The position numbers were made by a program, and so were the translations under genes. DNA of 54,872 nucleotides, taken from assembly GCA_009785505.1 (NCBI GenBank), contig WQWA01000010.1, forward strand, positions 1 to 54,872, written 5' to 3'. Positions 17,086-26,275 of the stretch are shown in pieces. Source of the stretch: Bacteroidales bacterium. Lineage in GTDB: Bacteria; Bacteroidota; Bacteroidia; Bacteroidales; P3. The first letter of the stretch is position 1; each line of letters opens with the position of its first letter. The notes under the pieces were generated by a model. The model saw only the letters and a program-made list of their open reading frames with translations. It made no database searches and was not told where the DNA came from.

Positions 17086-18630
17086 ATGAAAAAAATCCTA
17101 AAAATAGCAATCCTCAGCCTAATCACAACACCGATGTTTGCACAATTTACAGATCTGCAATTTGCTGATCAATATGCTCTCGCATTTTCTATGCCCTCGT
17201 TACACGGTAATGCACGTTTTGTGGGTATGGGCGGAGCCTTTGGAGCTCTAGGTGCAAATCTTTCGGCACTTAGCACAAACCCCGCAGGTATTGGACTTTA
17301 CCGAAGAGGCGAGTTTTCATTTACACCGACATTAGCTCTTGGACAAACCGAAGTAAGGCAAGTTGACGGTATAAATTCGCCCTTGCGATTTAACGATAGA
17401 ATGAATTTCAACGTGATGAACTTTGGTATGGTTAATGTGTGGGATATCAGCCGGTCAGATAATCCAAACGAATGGAAAATGGTACAATTCGGGTTTGGCG
17501 TAAACCGACAAGCAGACTTTTGGAACCGTTCGAGTTATACCGGTTTTGTAGATTGGACATATTTAGATGAACTTACCGATGGGTCAAATGATTGGGGTTC
17601 ACCAAGAGGTACTGTTCGTTATGTAGCCCGTAGGGCAGGTTTAATTTTTCATGATACAAGCGATGGAGTATTTTCAAATGCTCTGTGGGGGTTCGATCAA
17701 AACACGGGATGGTATCATTATGGAGGATTAACTCAACATCAAAGTACTGAAACTCGCGGTGGAATCAATGAATGGTTTATGACCTTTGGCGGAAATTATG
17801 GTGATGTGCTGTATTTGGGTGCAACGATTGGCATGCCGGTTGTAAGTTTCCGCCAAACAAGAACACTTCACGAAAGAGATGATGCCGGAATACACCGCCC
17901 ATATTTCGACTATTGGAGGCTTAGAGAAACCTTGGAAGTTAACGGAACTGGAGTAAATTTGAAGTTGGGAGCCATTGTAAGACCTACGGACTTTATGCGT
18001 ATAGGCTTGGCTTTTCACACACCAACTCGCTATGCTTTGAGAGAAAATTTAACCATAGAAGCATCGGGAGCAGGAACGCTTGTAAATTCAAGAGGACATA
18101 CAGAGCGATTAGACCAGTTCGAATATAATTTGCGTACACCCATGCGCTTAGTTGGTTCTTTAGGTTTTGTGATAGGAAGACAAGCACTTATAGGTATAGA
18201 ATATGAGCATTTGAATTTTAGAAACATGAGATTAACAGGTGATGACCCACAATTTGACCTCGACAACGATTTTATCAGAGATAACTACCGCACCGGCGGA
18301 GTGTTTAGGGTTGGCGGAGAATTCCGGATAGACCCTGTTAACATCCGCATTGGATACAATTATACAATATCGCCTTTTGATACAGAAAGTCGTCTTGTTG
18401 GAAGAAATTTTTCAGGACACACTCTCTCGGCAGGACTTGGATTTGTACTTGGCTCTACAACTATTGATATTGCATACGTCAACTCTTTTAGAAGATTTGA
18501 TATGCAACCTTATTCAAATATGCCGGTGCCTACTAATACAATGAGAATATTTGAAGAGGATCCTATGCCTTGGAACAGATACAATGTTTCGGCACAGCAG
18601 TTTATGATAACACTTGGTTGGAGATTCTAA
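17086..18630 (+). CDS. Outer-membrane transport protein, OmpP1/FadL/TodX-like
   Basis: A 514-residue outer-membrane barrel. A signal peptide (MKKILKIAILSLITTPMFA) is followed by GNARFVGMGGAFGALGANLS and STNPAGIGLYRRGE, the N-terminal hatch signature of FadL-like channels in Bacteroidota. The rest is alternating strand sequence ending FMITLGWRF, with a C-terminal aromatic as in BamA substrates. FadL relatives carry hydrophobic molecules across the outer membrane; the cargo here is unknown. It is probably cotranscribed with the His/Trp-rich lipoprotein and ends at a pair of terminators. Confidence 0.87.
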   Translation: MKKILKIAILSLITTPMFAQFTDLQFADQYALAFSMPSLHGNARFVGMGGAFGALGANLSALSTNPAGIGLYRRGEFSFTPTLALGQTEVRQVDGINSPLRFNDRMNFNVMNFGMVNVWDISRSDNPNEWKMVQFGFGVNRQADFWNRSSYTGFVDWTYLDELTDGSNDWGSPRGTVRYVARRAGLIFHDTSDGVFSNALWGFDQNTGWYHYGGLTQHQSTETRGGINEWFMTFGGNYGDVLYLGATIGMPVVSFRQTRTLHERDDAGIHRPYFDYWRLRETLEVNGTGVNLKLGAIVRPTDFMRIGLAFHTPTRYALRENLTIEASGAGTLVNSRGHTERLDQFEYNLRTPMRLVGSLGFVIGRQALIGIEYEHLNFRNMRLTGDDPQFDLDNDFIRDNYRTGGVFRVGGEFRIDPVNIRIGYNYTISPFDTESRLVGRNFSGHTLSAGLGFVLGSTTIDIAYVNSFRRFDMQPYSNMPVPTNTMRIFEEDPMPWNRYNVSAQQFMITLGWRF

Positions 18631-18637
18631 AAAAAAT

Positions 18638-18660
18638 AAGGCGAAAGCAAGCTTCGCCTT
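18638..18660 (-). terminator. Rho-independent terminator for the ABC exporter operon (minus strand)
   Basis: Stem AAGGCGAA/TTCGCCTT, read on the minus strand, is followed by TTATTTTTTTTA whose T-run overlaps the FadL gene's stop codon. On the plus strand no T-run follows directly. Confidence 0.75.
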
Positions 18661-18692
18661 TACATTTGGTTATTTGGTTTGTTGTTTTGGGA

Positions 18693-18719
18693 GGGCGGGG
18701 CTTGCTACCGCCCTTTTTT
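18693..18719 (+). terminator. Rho-independent terminator for FadL-like gene (plus strand)
   Basis: Stem GGGCGG (18693-18698) / CCGCCC (18708-18713) followed directly by six T. It ends 7 bases before the stop of the convergent ABC gene. Confidence 0.8.
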
Positions 18720-18725
18720 CGTGGA

Positions 18726-20555
18726 CTACTCTAGATATTGTAAATCACACAATTTTTTATAGACGCCGTTTTTTGCGGTTAGTTCGGCGTGGGTGCCTTG
18801 TTCGACAATGCTTCCTTTTTCCAAAACAATGATTTGATCGGCGTGTTGAATGGTTGACAGACGGTGTGCAACTACAATACAGGTTCGATTTTTCATCAAA
18901 TTTGTAAGGGCATCTTGGACTAATTTTTCGCTTTCCGTATCCAATGCTGAAGTGGCTTCGTCCAAAATCAAAATTGCAGGATTTTTCAACACTGCACGTG
19001 CAATTGCCAAACGTTGTTTTTGTCCGCCCGACAAGCGGTTGCCTTGATCGCCGATATTGGTTTCGTAACCATCTTCCATTTCTGTGATAAATCCGTGAGC
19101 GTTCGCAATTTTCGCTGCATGAACCACATCGTCTTCCGTAACATTTTCCAAACCGAAAACAATGTTGCTATACACCGTATCGTTGAACAGCATTTGTTCT
19201 TGTGCAACCATGCTCATTTGTGCATAAACCGAACTTAATGTGCAATCTCTGACATCAACACCGTCAATCAAAATACGCCCTTTCGTTACATCGTAAAAAC
19301 GAGGAATCAGGTTTGCCAACGTTGTTTTTCCGGCACCGGACTGACCGACTAAGGCTATCGTTTTCCCTTTTGGAATGGTGAGGTTTACATCTTTAAGGAC
19401 TGCCTCCATATTGTACGCAAAACTTACATTTTCCAATTGAATAGATTGTTGAAGTGCCGGCAATTCTATGGCGTTTTCCTTCTCTTTGATTTCTGTTTCG
19501 GTATCCAAAACCGCAAAAACTCGGTCGGCAGACACCAGACCTCGCTGAAGGGTTGTTACAGCTTTTGCCAACGATTTTGCAGGTGTTAAAATCTGAGAAT
19601 AAATGATGATAAATGTAACAAATTCGCTTCCCGTAAGAGCACCCGCAGCTTCCGACAAAATCAAGCTTCCGCCATACAACACAATAAAAACAACTGCGAT
19701 AATTCCCAACGTTTCCGAGATCGGCGAACTGAGGTTGGTACGATTCAAAATGCGTTTGAATACTTTTCGATGAGCATTGTTTTGCTCGCTAAATTTTTTG
19801 TTGATGTATTTTTCGGCACGAAAAATCTTAACCACACGTATCCCACTCACCACTTCGTCAATGATTCCAATCAAATTACTCAACAAAACTTGTGCACGAT
19901 GTGCGTGTCGTCTCAACGCCCGAACCAAAAGGGAAATAATCCCAACAGCAATCGGCAAAACGAGCAAAGAAAACAACGTAAGTTGTGGCGACATATTAAA
20001 CAACACAACGGCATAAGCAATTAGAAACAATGGATCTCTGAAAACAATGGTCAGCGAACTTGCGATAGCATTTTGTATTTCGTTCATATCGTTTGATGTG
20101 ACCGAAAGTAAATGGCTTTTCCTTGTTTTGTAAAAAAATCCGACATTCAGCTGCATCAACTTATTGAATAGGGTCTCTCTCAAATTTCGCATTACAAAAC
20201 TCTGCGTGCTAACGATTGTGCGCTGTGCAGCATACTTCAAAATATTCGCCAAAACCACGGAAATCACAATAATAACACACGTAAATTTCAGTGCTCCCAT
20301 TGCCCCACGATCGGCTTGAAGATTATAGAAATGAAAGTAAAAAACGTCTCTGAGATAACCGGCACTTAACGCAAATTCCGGCATTTCGGTTACAGGATCA
20401 GCTCCCGTTTCACTAAATAAAATCTCGAGAATAGGTATTAATAGCGTGAGATTGATTACGCTAAATGTTACGCCGAATACAATTAAAATAAGATACCGTA
20501 CCGCTATTGGAACCAACGGCGGGGCAAAAGAAAATAAACGGAATAACGTTTTCAT
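18726..20555 (-). CDS. MsbA-like ABC exporter (fused permease and ATPase)
   Basis: A 609-residue half-transporter: about six membrane helices in residues 1-330, then an ATPase domain with Walker A GQSGAGKTT, signature LSGGQKQRLAIARA, Walker B ILILDEATSALD and H-loop VVAHRLSTI. All catalytic elements are intact. Such proteins in Bacteroidota are usually annotated as lipid A or multidrug exporters; MsbA-like lipid flipping is plausible next to bamA and skp but unproven. It follows the second ompH after 28 bases with no promoter of its own visible, so it may be the last gene of the envelope cluster. Confidence 0.93.
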   Translation of the reverse strand: MKTLFRLFSFAPPLVPIAVRYLILIVFGVTFSVINLTLLIPILEILFSETGADPVTEMPEFALSAGYLRDVFYFHFYNLQADRGAMGALKFTCVIIVISVVLANILKYAAQRTIVSTQSFVMRNLRETLFNKLMQLNVGFFYKTRKSHLLSVTSNDMNEIQNAIASSLTIVFRDPLFLIAYAVVLFNMSPQLTLFSLLVLPIAVGIISLLVRALRRHAHRAQVLLSNLIGIIDEVVSGIRVVKIFRAEKYINKKFSEQNNAHRKVFKRILNRTNLSSPISETLGIIAVVFIVLYGGSLILSEAAGALTGSEFVTFIIIYSQILTPAKSLAKAVTTLQRGLVSADRVFAVLDTETEIKEKENAIELPALQQSIQLENVSFAYNMEAVLKDVNLTIPKGKTIALVGQSGAGKTTLANLIPRFYDVTKGRILIDGVDVRDCTLSSVYAQMSMVAQEQMLFNDTVYSNIVFGLENVTEDDVVHAAKIANAHGFITEMEDGYETNIGDQGNRLSGGQKQRLAIARAVLKNPAILILDEATSALDTESEKLVQDALTNLMKNRTCIVVAHRLSTIQHADQIIVLEKGSIVEQGTHAELTAKNGVYKKLCDLQYLE

Positions 20556-20583
20556 GCTTTTTGCATTTTTTGCAAAAAACCGA

Positions 20584-21084
20584 CTAATTCAAGTTCAATC
20601 TTCGCTTGACAAGTGGAAGTATATCATCGCTATCCGCAGCAAAGAGCAACATTCCGCCGGATGTGTCAAAAATATAGGTAAATCCGTTTTCTCTGGCAAC
20701 ATCCTCAATAGCTGTTCTTGCCCTTTCGATGATCGGCGTCATCAAACTTTCTTGCAAAAACTGAAGCTCTCTTTGCGATTGCTGTTCAAACTCTTGAATA
20801 CGTCTTTGGAGATCTTGTATAGCTCCTAATCGCGTGTTTCTAATTAGATCCGACCATTGATGTTGATTGGCTTCAAATTCTTGCATAAGGTTTTGAAATT
20901 CGGTAATCATAGTGCCGTATGCTGCTTCGGCTTCTCTGACTTCTTGTTGTAAACGTTGTTCGGCTTGTTCTAATTCGGGCATCATACGCATGAGTTCTGC
21001 AGAGTTGATATGTCCGAGTTTTAACTGGGCAGAAAATGCACTGAATGTGAGTGCGACGAGGATGATTGTTAGGATTTTTTTCAT
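20584..21084 (-). CDS. OmpH/Skp family periplasmic chaperone, copy 2
   Basis: A 166-residue exported coiled-coil protein: signal peptide MKKILTIILVALTFSAFSA, then KLGHINSAELMRMMPE. This is the OmpH/Skp opening 'x-G-x-I-N/D-S', followed by two long heptad helices rich in Gln/Glu and a short beta end (FTYIFDTSGGMLLFA). Skp trimers hold unfolded outer-membrane proteins for BamA. It is the second of two adjacent copies downstream of bamA, 83 bases after copy 1; the two are clearly diverged and not a recent duplication. Confidence 0.93.
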   Translation of the reverse strand: MKKILTIILVALTFSAFSAQLKLGHINSAELMRMMPELEQAEQRLQQEVREAEAAYGTMITEFQNLMQEFEANQHQWSDLIRNTRLGAIQDLQRRIQEFEQQSQRELQFLQESLMTPIIERARTAIEDVARENGFTYIFDTSGGMLLFAADSDDILPLVKRRLNLN

Positions 21085-21167
21085 GTTGATTGTTTTGATT
21101 GTTGTTTAATTATCTTATTCTTTATTGATATTTCTGATCTGCTCTGAAGTTCGGGTGTAATTTGTAT

Positions 21168-21704
21168 TTATCGGCGGTCAGCCGGTGGCGGGGTGATTCC
21201 CATATCGCGGAGGACATCGTTGCTGATGTCTCTTGCCGGATTCGCAAATAGTATGATCGCGTTGTCCGAACGGTCGAGTACAAAATCAAAATTTCTATTC
21301 CTTGCTATTCTTTCGATAGATGCAAACACTCTGTCTTGAATCGGACGAATCCTTTCTTGACGCATTCTGAACAAATCGCCTTCTGCTCCAAATCGTCGGC
21401 GTTGCAAGTTTTGAATTTCGCGTTCTCGATCAACAATTTCTTGTTCGCGACGTCTCCGCATATCGTCCGACAACAAGGGTGCTTCTGCCTGAAAACGCTG
21501 AAAAAGTCGCTCAACTTCTCGAAACTGCTCTTCGATTTCTCTTTGCCATCTAATTGCCATTTCGTTAATTTCTTCGATAGCTTCATTGTATTCGGGAATA
21601 CTGGTTAAAATAAACTCCGAATCTACGTAGGCTAAACGCTGTGCCTGTGCACTCAATGCACTTGTTGCGAATGCGAGAGCTGCGATAATGAATAATCTTT
21701 TCAT
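21168..21704 (-). CDS. OmpH/Skp family periplasmic chaperone, copy 1
   Basis: A 178-residue protein with signal peptide MKRLFIIAALAFATSALSA, the Skp start QRLAYVDSEFILTSIPEY, and long charged helices with many Arg/Glu heptads. It ends in the strand NFDVLDRS-like segment (FDFVLDRSDNAIILFA), with a Pro-rich tail PPPADRR. The role should match the other copy: delivery of outer-membrane proteins to BamA. It is separated from bamA by 160 bases containing an imperfect hairpin. Confidence 0.93.
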   Translation of the reverse strand: MKRLFIIAALAFATSALSAQAQRLAYVDSEFILTSIPEYNEAIEEINEMAIRWQREIEEQFREVERLFQRFQAEAPLLSDDMRRRREQEIVDREREIQNLQRRRFGAEGDLFRMRQERIRPIQDRVFASIERIARNRNFDFVLDRSDNAIILFANPARDISNDVLRDMGITPPPADRR

Positions 21705-21723
21705 GATTTTTAATTTTTAGGTT

Positions 21724-21775
21724 GATAAAAGGTAAGGCTGAAGGTTAACGGTTTTTTTTACCTTTCCCTTTTATC
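21724..21775 (-). other. Imperfect hairpin between bamA and ompH
   Basis: Arms GATAAAAGG (21724-21732) and CCTTTTATC (21767-21775) pair, with a second inner AAGG/CCTT pairing. It lies in the transcript between bamA and ompH copy 1. It could be an RNA-processing or attenuation structure; there is no T-run typical of a terminator. Confidence 0.35.
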
Positions 21776-21864
21776 TATTTTGTATGCAAAAACTGTGCCA
21801 AATTCATTTTGTGGTTCTGTGATTTTTCTCGTGACAGGATTCGTCGACAGATTCTGATTTGCTT

Positions 21865-24573
21865 TTAGTCGAGAGATTGATTGATTGAGAAGTGGAATTG
21901 GCTTCCGCCCAATCCTCTATTGTGCCCATCGAAACCATACGCCCAATCCAGACCGAACATACCCATTGCTGCTAAAAACAGGCGTATACCGACTCCAGCC
22001 GAGCGGTAATTTTGAAATGGATTTATCCGACGAGGATTTTCCCAAGAATTTCCGGCTTCTACAAATGCCAAAGCAAAAATAGTTGCTGCCGGATTGAGTG
22101 TAAGCGGATACCTAACTTCAAGCGTTAATCGGTTAAACGCCAAGTCCCCAGTGCCTGTAGAAAGCGACTCGTTGGTATAACCTCTCATACCAATTGTTTC
22201 GACTCCGGCAAAAGAAAACATGGCCATACCATCGCCGCCAAGTTTGAATCGTTCAAATGGCGTATAGCGCATATTATCGTTGAAGCGCCCGATAGCTCCG
22301 AATCTTATACGTGGGCTGACGACCAGATTTGCCACAGGATTAAAAAACCAGTTTGCTCTGAAATTCCATTTGTAAAACTCGAGCCATCTAAACATATTTT
22401 CGTCCAAATGTGTTTCCGGATTGTTCCAATCAGGTCGTCTAATCAAAGAATATGGAGGTGTTATTTGCAAAGAAACACTGATGTCAGAACCGGTTCTTGG
22501 GAATATAGCACCGTCTAAATCTTGCCTGTTCAAACTGATGGTATAACTGAAATTGTTGTAACGTCCGTCGTCAACAGGAAATACGTGCGAGAAATTGTGG
22601 ATGTTGTAATGTTGAAAATTGAGTGACTGATGAAGTGTAAAGAACATATCAGGCCAACGCAGACGCTGACCAAGCCCAATAGAAACTCCGGTTGTAACTA
22701 CATCTCCTCTCATTTCATGTCCACGTCTTAATCCGTTGGACTGCATAGTTGTAAATCCGGAAATACTAAATGCAAATGGTCTTCTTCCGCCCAACCAAGG
22801 CTCCATAAACGAGACGCTTACAGAATGAAATGCATGTCCGTTCGACTGTCCGCGAATGGTTAACCGCTGTCCGTCTCCGGAGGGAAGAGGTCTCCAGCGA
22901 TCTCTTCGGAATATGTTTTGAATGGAGAAATTGTTGAACGCAAATCCGAGGGTTCCTACAATCATGCCGCCTCCCCATCCTCCGGAGAGTTCCACTTGGT
23001 CGGAACCGATTTCTTCAACTGAAAAGATGATGTCTGCTGTTTCGTCCACCATACTCGGACGTACATCCGGATGGATGCTTGCATCGTCAAAATACCTCAT
23101 CATCCGCAGTGAATTCATAGAATTGATGAGATTGGCTCTACTGAATAATTGCCCCGGAACCACGCGAAGTTCTCTGATAATAACATGATCGTTGGTTCGG
23201 GTGTTTCCTTCCACCCCGACACGGTTGATGCGAAATTGATTGCCTTCTCGTATACGAATTTCTATATCTACCGTATCGTTTTCAATACGAACTTCAACAG
23301 GAAACGCATTAAATGCTAAATATCCATCATCGGTATATAATGAAAAAATATCGCCTTGTTGAGGATTGAACGAAAGGTTTCTTTGCAATCTTTCGTTATC
23401 AAAAACGTCACCTCTATGAATATTCAGAATATGTGCCAAAAACTCGTCCGGATATTTGGTATTACCCACAAAACTTATATCTCCGAAAAAATACCTGTTT
23501 CCTTCGGATATTTCCATTTGCAGTTTTACACGCCTGTCGTTGACAACGATAAGGGTATCATGAACAATTTGGAAATCTCTAAAGCCTCTACTATTGTATG
23601 CGGTTATTAATTCTCTTAAATCTTCGCGGAAATCCGGTTCAACAAACCTCGAGCGCTTCCAAAAGCGGAAAAAATTTCGTTGCTTGGTGTTTGATAAATT
23701 TCTACGAATTCTTGCATCTGAAAATTCCAAGTCATCACTGAATGCCCATCTCCACGCTTGTCTGACCGGGCGGAAAGACTCGTTGGGATCGTCGTGTCGT
23801 GTCGCTTCGTTGCCGATAATTTCGATGCTGCTGATTTTGACGCGCTGTCCTCTATCAACCTCGAATGTCAAATTTATGCCCTCGGTCAATGTATCAAATC
23901 TTTGAATTGCCGTCACGCGCGTATTCAAAAAACCTCTTTCTCTGAAATGGTTGACAGCCTGTGTTCTGAGGCGGTTGAGTCTGTTTTCGGAGAGAACTTC
24001 GTTGGGTCTGATTTCGAGTTCGTCTCTCAATCGATTTGCTTCAAATCGCCTCACACCCGTGATTTCAAAAGTGTTGATACGCGGCAATTCTTCCAGTGCG
24101 ATAACTAGAAAAATTCGGTTCTCGATGATATGGGTCGCGTATATTTCGATGTTCCCAAAGGAACCTTGCCGCCACAAACGATCAATTGCCGAAGAAATTC
24201 TATCACCCGGAATTTGGATGTGTTCACCCATTTCCAGACCGGCCAACAGCATGATGCTTCTTGGATCTAACGTTGTTGAACCCATCACGGTAATTCCGCC
24301 GATTTCGAATGTTCGAGGATTGATGGAACTCATCATTGTTACGGCTGGCTCGGGAGTTGGCACCGATATTTCTTCTTGCACTTCTTCCACAACTTGTTGA
24401 ATAATAATCTCCGTCTCTTCCATAACCTCTATCTCGCCATCTTGCTCAACTTTGACTTCCAAAGCTTGCTCAATTTCGACTTGTATCATGGTATCTTGCA
24501 CGATATCTTGTCCAAAAACATTAGAAAGAAAGGCAAAACAAAAAATGGCTGTAAAAATGGCTGTTCGTGTCAT
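21865..24573 (-). CDS. bamA: Outer-membrane protein assembly factor BamA (Omp85)
   Basis: The essential barrel that folds proteins into the outer membrane. The 902-residue protein has a signal peptide, an unusual Glu/Gln/Val-rich stretch at about residues 25-75, a run of POTRA domains (about 85-480) and an Omp85 barrel to the C-terminus. The barrel includes MRGYTNESLSTG, close to the lid-lock RGF/Y motif, and the end FHFSINQSLD. The acidic stretch before the first POTRA is an extra relative to E. coli BamA. Its ATG overlaps the uppS stop (ATGA), and the Skp genes follow, as is usual in Bacteroidota. Confidence 0.96.
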   Translation of the reverse strand: MTRTAIFTAIFCFAFLSNVFGQDIVQDTMIQVEIEQALEVKVEQDGEIEVMEETEIIIQQVVEEVQEEISVPTPEPAVTMMSSINPRTFEIGGITVMGSTTLDPRSIMLLAGLEMGEHIQIPGDRISSAIDRLWRQGSFGNIEIYATHIIENRIFLVIALEELPRINTFEITGVRRFEANRLRDELEIRPNEVLSENRLNRLRTQAVNHFRERGFLNTRVTAIQRFDTLTEGINLTFEVDRGQRVKISSIEIIGNEATRHDDPNESFRPVRQAWRWAFSDDLEFSDARIRRNLSNTKQRNFFRFWKRSRFVEPDFREDLRELITAYNSRGFRDFQIVHDTLIVVNDRRVKLQMEISEGNRYFFGDISFVGNTKYPDEFLAHILNIHRGDVFDNERLQRNLSFNPQQGDIFSLYTDDGYLAFNAFPVEVRIENDTVDIEIRIREGNQFRINRVGVEGNTRTNDHVIIRELRVVPGQLFSRANLINSMNSLRMMRYFDDASIHPDVRPSMVDETADIIFSVEEIGSDQVELSGGWGGGMIVGTLGFAFNNFSIQNIFRRDRWRPLPSGDGQRLTIRGQSNGHAFHSVSVSFMEPWLGGRRPFAFSISGFTTMQSNGLRRGHEMRGDVVTTGVSIGLGQRLRWPDMFFTLHQSLNFQHYNIHNFSHVFPVDDGRYNNFSYTISLNRQDLDGAIFPRTGSDISVSLQITPPYSLIRRPDWNNPETHLDENMFRWLEFYKWNFRANWFFNPVANLVVSPRIRFGAIGRFNDNMRYTPFERFKLGGDGMAMFSFAGVETIGMRGYTNESLSTGTGDLAFNRLTLEVRYPLTLNPAATIFALAFVEAGNSWENPRRINPFQNYRSAGVGIRLFLAAMGMFGLDWAYGFDGHNRGLGGSQFHFSINQSLD

Positions 24574-25319
24574 TGAATAGGTTCAAGTTGTTGGGACGTC
24601 CGCCCAAATCGGCGCTCGCGTTTTTGATAATTGACTAGTGCTTTGTAAAGCTTTTCCTTATTGAAGTCGGGCCAAAGCACATCGGTAAAATACAGTTCGG
24701 TATAAGCTAATTGCCAAAGCAAAAAGTTGCTGATTCGATGTTCGCCGCCGGTGCGGATCAATAAATCCGGACTTGGCATGAATGTTGTGTTCAGGGCTTC
24801 GCTCACGGTTTTTGTTGAGATTTCATCTACTGAGATTTGATCTTGCCGAACAGCATTTGCTATTTTTTTTACGGCTTCCGTAATTTCCCAGCGTGCACTG
24901 TAGCTCAATGCTAAAACTAAGGTTGTCCGTGTGTTCTGCGAAGTTTTTTCAATTGATCCGTTTAAAATTTCTCGTGTTTTTATGTCCAATCTGTCCAAAT
25001 CGCCGATGGCACGTAAACGGATATTGTTTTCCATCAAAGTCGGCGTTTCGTTATGAATACTGTGGACCAGAAGTTTCATCAAAGCGTCTATCTCTTCTTT
25101 TGGACGATTCCAATTTTCTGTAGAAAATGCGTAAAGTGTTAAAAACTGTATGCCGAGCTCTGCCGCTGCTTCCACGGTTTGGCGGACAGCAACAGCTCCT
25201 TGTTCGTGTCCCAAGCTTCTTTCTTGCGAACGTTGGGCAGCCCAACGACCGTTTCCATCCATGATGATGGCGATGTGTTTAGGTAAACGTTCGGGTTGTA
25301 TTTCAGTTTTTAAACTCAT
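24570..25319 (-). CDS. uppS: Isoprenyl transferase (undecaprenyl diphosphate synthase)
   Basis: Makes the C55 lipid carrier for peptidoglycan and surface glycans by cis-prenyl transfer. The 249-residue protein has HIAIIMDGNGRWAAQR, with the catalytic Asp and the diphosphate-binding loop, then LTLYAFSTENWNRP and the C-terminal DLLIRTGGEHRISNFLLWQ and LYFTDVLWPDF motifs. I choose ATG at 25319, which is 9 bases after the DUF6089 stop; a TTG two codons upstream is possible. It overlaps bamA by 4 bases. Confidence 0.96.
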   Translation of the reverse strand: MSLKTEIQPERLPKHIAIIMDGNGRWAAQRSQERSLGHEQGAVAVRQTVEAAAELGIQFLTLYAFSTENWNRPKEEIDALMKLLVHSIHNETPTLMENNIRLRAIGDLDRLDIKTREILNGSIEKTSQNTRTTLVLALSYSARWEITEAVKKIANAVRQDQISVDEISTKTVSEALNTTFMPSPDLLIRTGGEHRISNFLLWQLAYTELYFTDVLWPDFNKEKLYKALVNYQKRERRFGRTSQQLEPIQ

Positions 25320-25328
25320 TCTCAAAAA

Positions 25329-26198
25329 TTAACGCGTTCTTTCAAATTGGCGTCTCGTACGATCTGCCGTTCTCTCTTGGTTAGCTGGACACGGCATAGC
25401 CGGACCGCTTCCGATTCTTGCAGTAAGTGTTATACCTGCAAAAGAATACCAATCTGTTCGGTTTCGGCTTCCGCGCTGAGATCCGGGCGGTTGAGGACCA
25501 TCCAACGAACGATCTGCCATATTTCGCGCCAAATCGCTTTCGAGTATGTTGGGATTTACGTAGAACCCGCTAACGTCATCTAAATAATCAGTAAGAGTTT
25601 TACGCATACCCCATTCCATTCCAACGGAAATTCTTTCGCTCAAACTAAACTTGAAGCCTAATCCGAAAGGAAACACAATTTGTGTTGTGTTGTAGGATTC
25701 CACACTGGAAATCAACCCCTGTCCTTCGGTGCGCAAAGGAGCCAAATCAACCCAACGGCCGCTTCTATCTAAAGGATTTTCGGGATTCGGTATGCGAGCT
25801 TGCGGATTAAATGTAAACATACCGACTCCTCCGAAAAGGTAAGGCGAAAAACGGTGGTGCCTGCTTCCTGTAAAATAGGTCAAAAAATTAATTTCCGCCT
25901 GAATCGAAAACTCACTAATTCTCGAACGAAAATGCAAGTTTCTCTCCGGAGTACCGGAAATGGCATCATCCGCCGTAATCGTTCCCCAAAGCGCATTGGC
26001 TCGAAGTGCCCAACGTGTAGTCAAGTTGAGACGATAAACGCCTCCCACGGCAAACTGTGTTTGAGAAAATAATCCGGAAGGATTTAAGTCTCCCAAGTAG
26101 AATGAACCTCCTGTAAAAACGCCTATTTCAGAACGTTGCCCAAACATTGATGATGCAGCAAACGCCCAAATCAGGAAGCAAAAAATCAGTTTTTTCAT
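25329..26198 (-). CDS. DUF6089-type outer-membrane beta-barrel protein
   Basis: A 289-residue exported protein: signal MKKLIFCFLIWAFAASSMFG, then RSEIGVFTGGSFYLGDLNPSGLF. This opening, together with its place directly upstream of uppS and bamA, identifies the DUF6089 family of Bacteroidota. Barrel-like strands follow, and the tail is Arg/Gln-rich (NRTDWYSFAG ... RRQFERTR). The family's function is not established to my knowledge; some relatives are linked to protein-secretion machinery. It heads the envelope cluster and has its own promoter. Confidence 0.87.
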   Translation of the reverse strand: MKKLIFCFLIWAFAASSMFGQRSEIGVFTGGSFYLGDLNPSGLFSQTQFAVGGVYRLNLTTRWALRANALWGTITADDAISGTPERNLHFRSRISEFSIQAEINFLTYFTGSRHHRFSPYLFGGVGMFTFNPQARIPNPENPLDRSGRWVDLAPLRTEGQGLISSVESYNTTQIVFPFGLGFKFSLSERISVGMEWGMRKTLTDYLDDVSGFYVNPNILESDLARNMADRSLDGPQPPGSQRGSRNRTDWYSFAGITLTARIGSGPAMPCPANQERTADRTRRQFERTR

Positions 26199-26221
26199 AC
26201 CGTTAGGACACTAATAGTCCG

Positions 26222-26229
26222 CAAAGATA
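26222..26229 (-). promoter_or_regulatory. -7 element of the DUF6089-uppS-bamA cluster
   Basis: Minus-strand TATCTTTG, 23 bases before the ATG of the DUF6089 gene. No TTTG at -33. Confidence 0.65.
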
Positions 26230-26275
26230 CGAATTTTTTTTGAATTGAGCACCTTTTTACTCGTTTTTTTTAACG

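Noticed and set aside
16424-17089. Plus-strand frame (221 codons) overlapping the His/Trp-rich lipoprotein gene
   Set aside because: A +1 frame of low-complexity sequence, Gln/Val/Arg-rich; the lipoprotein frame has a signal peptide and a clear start.
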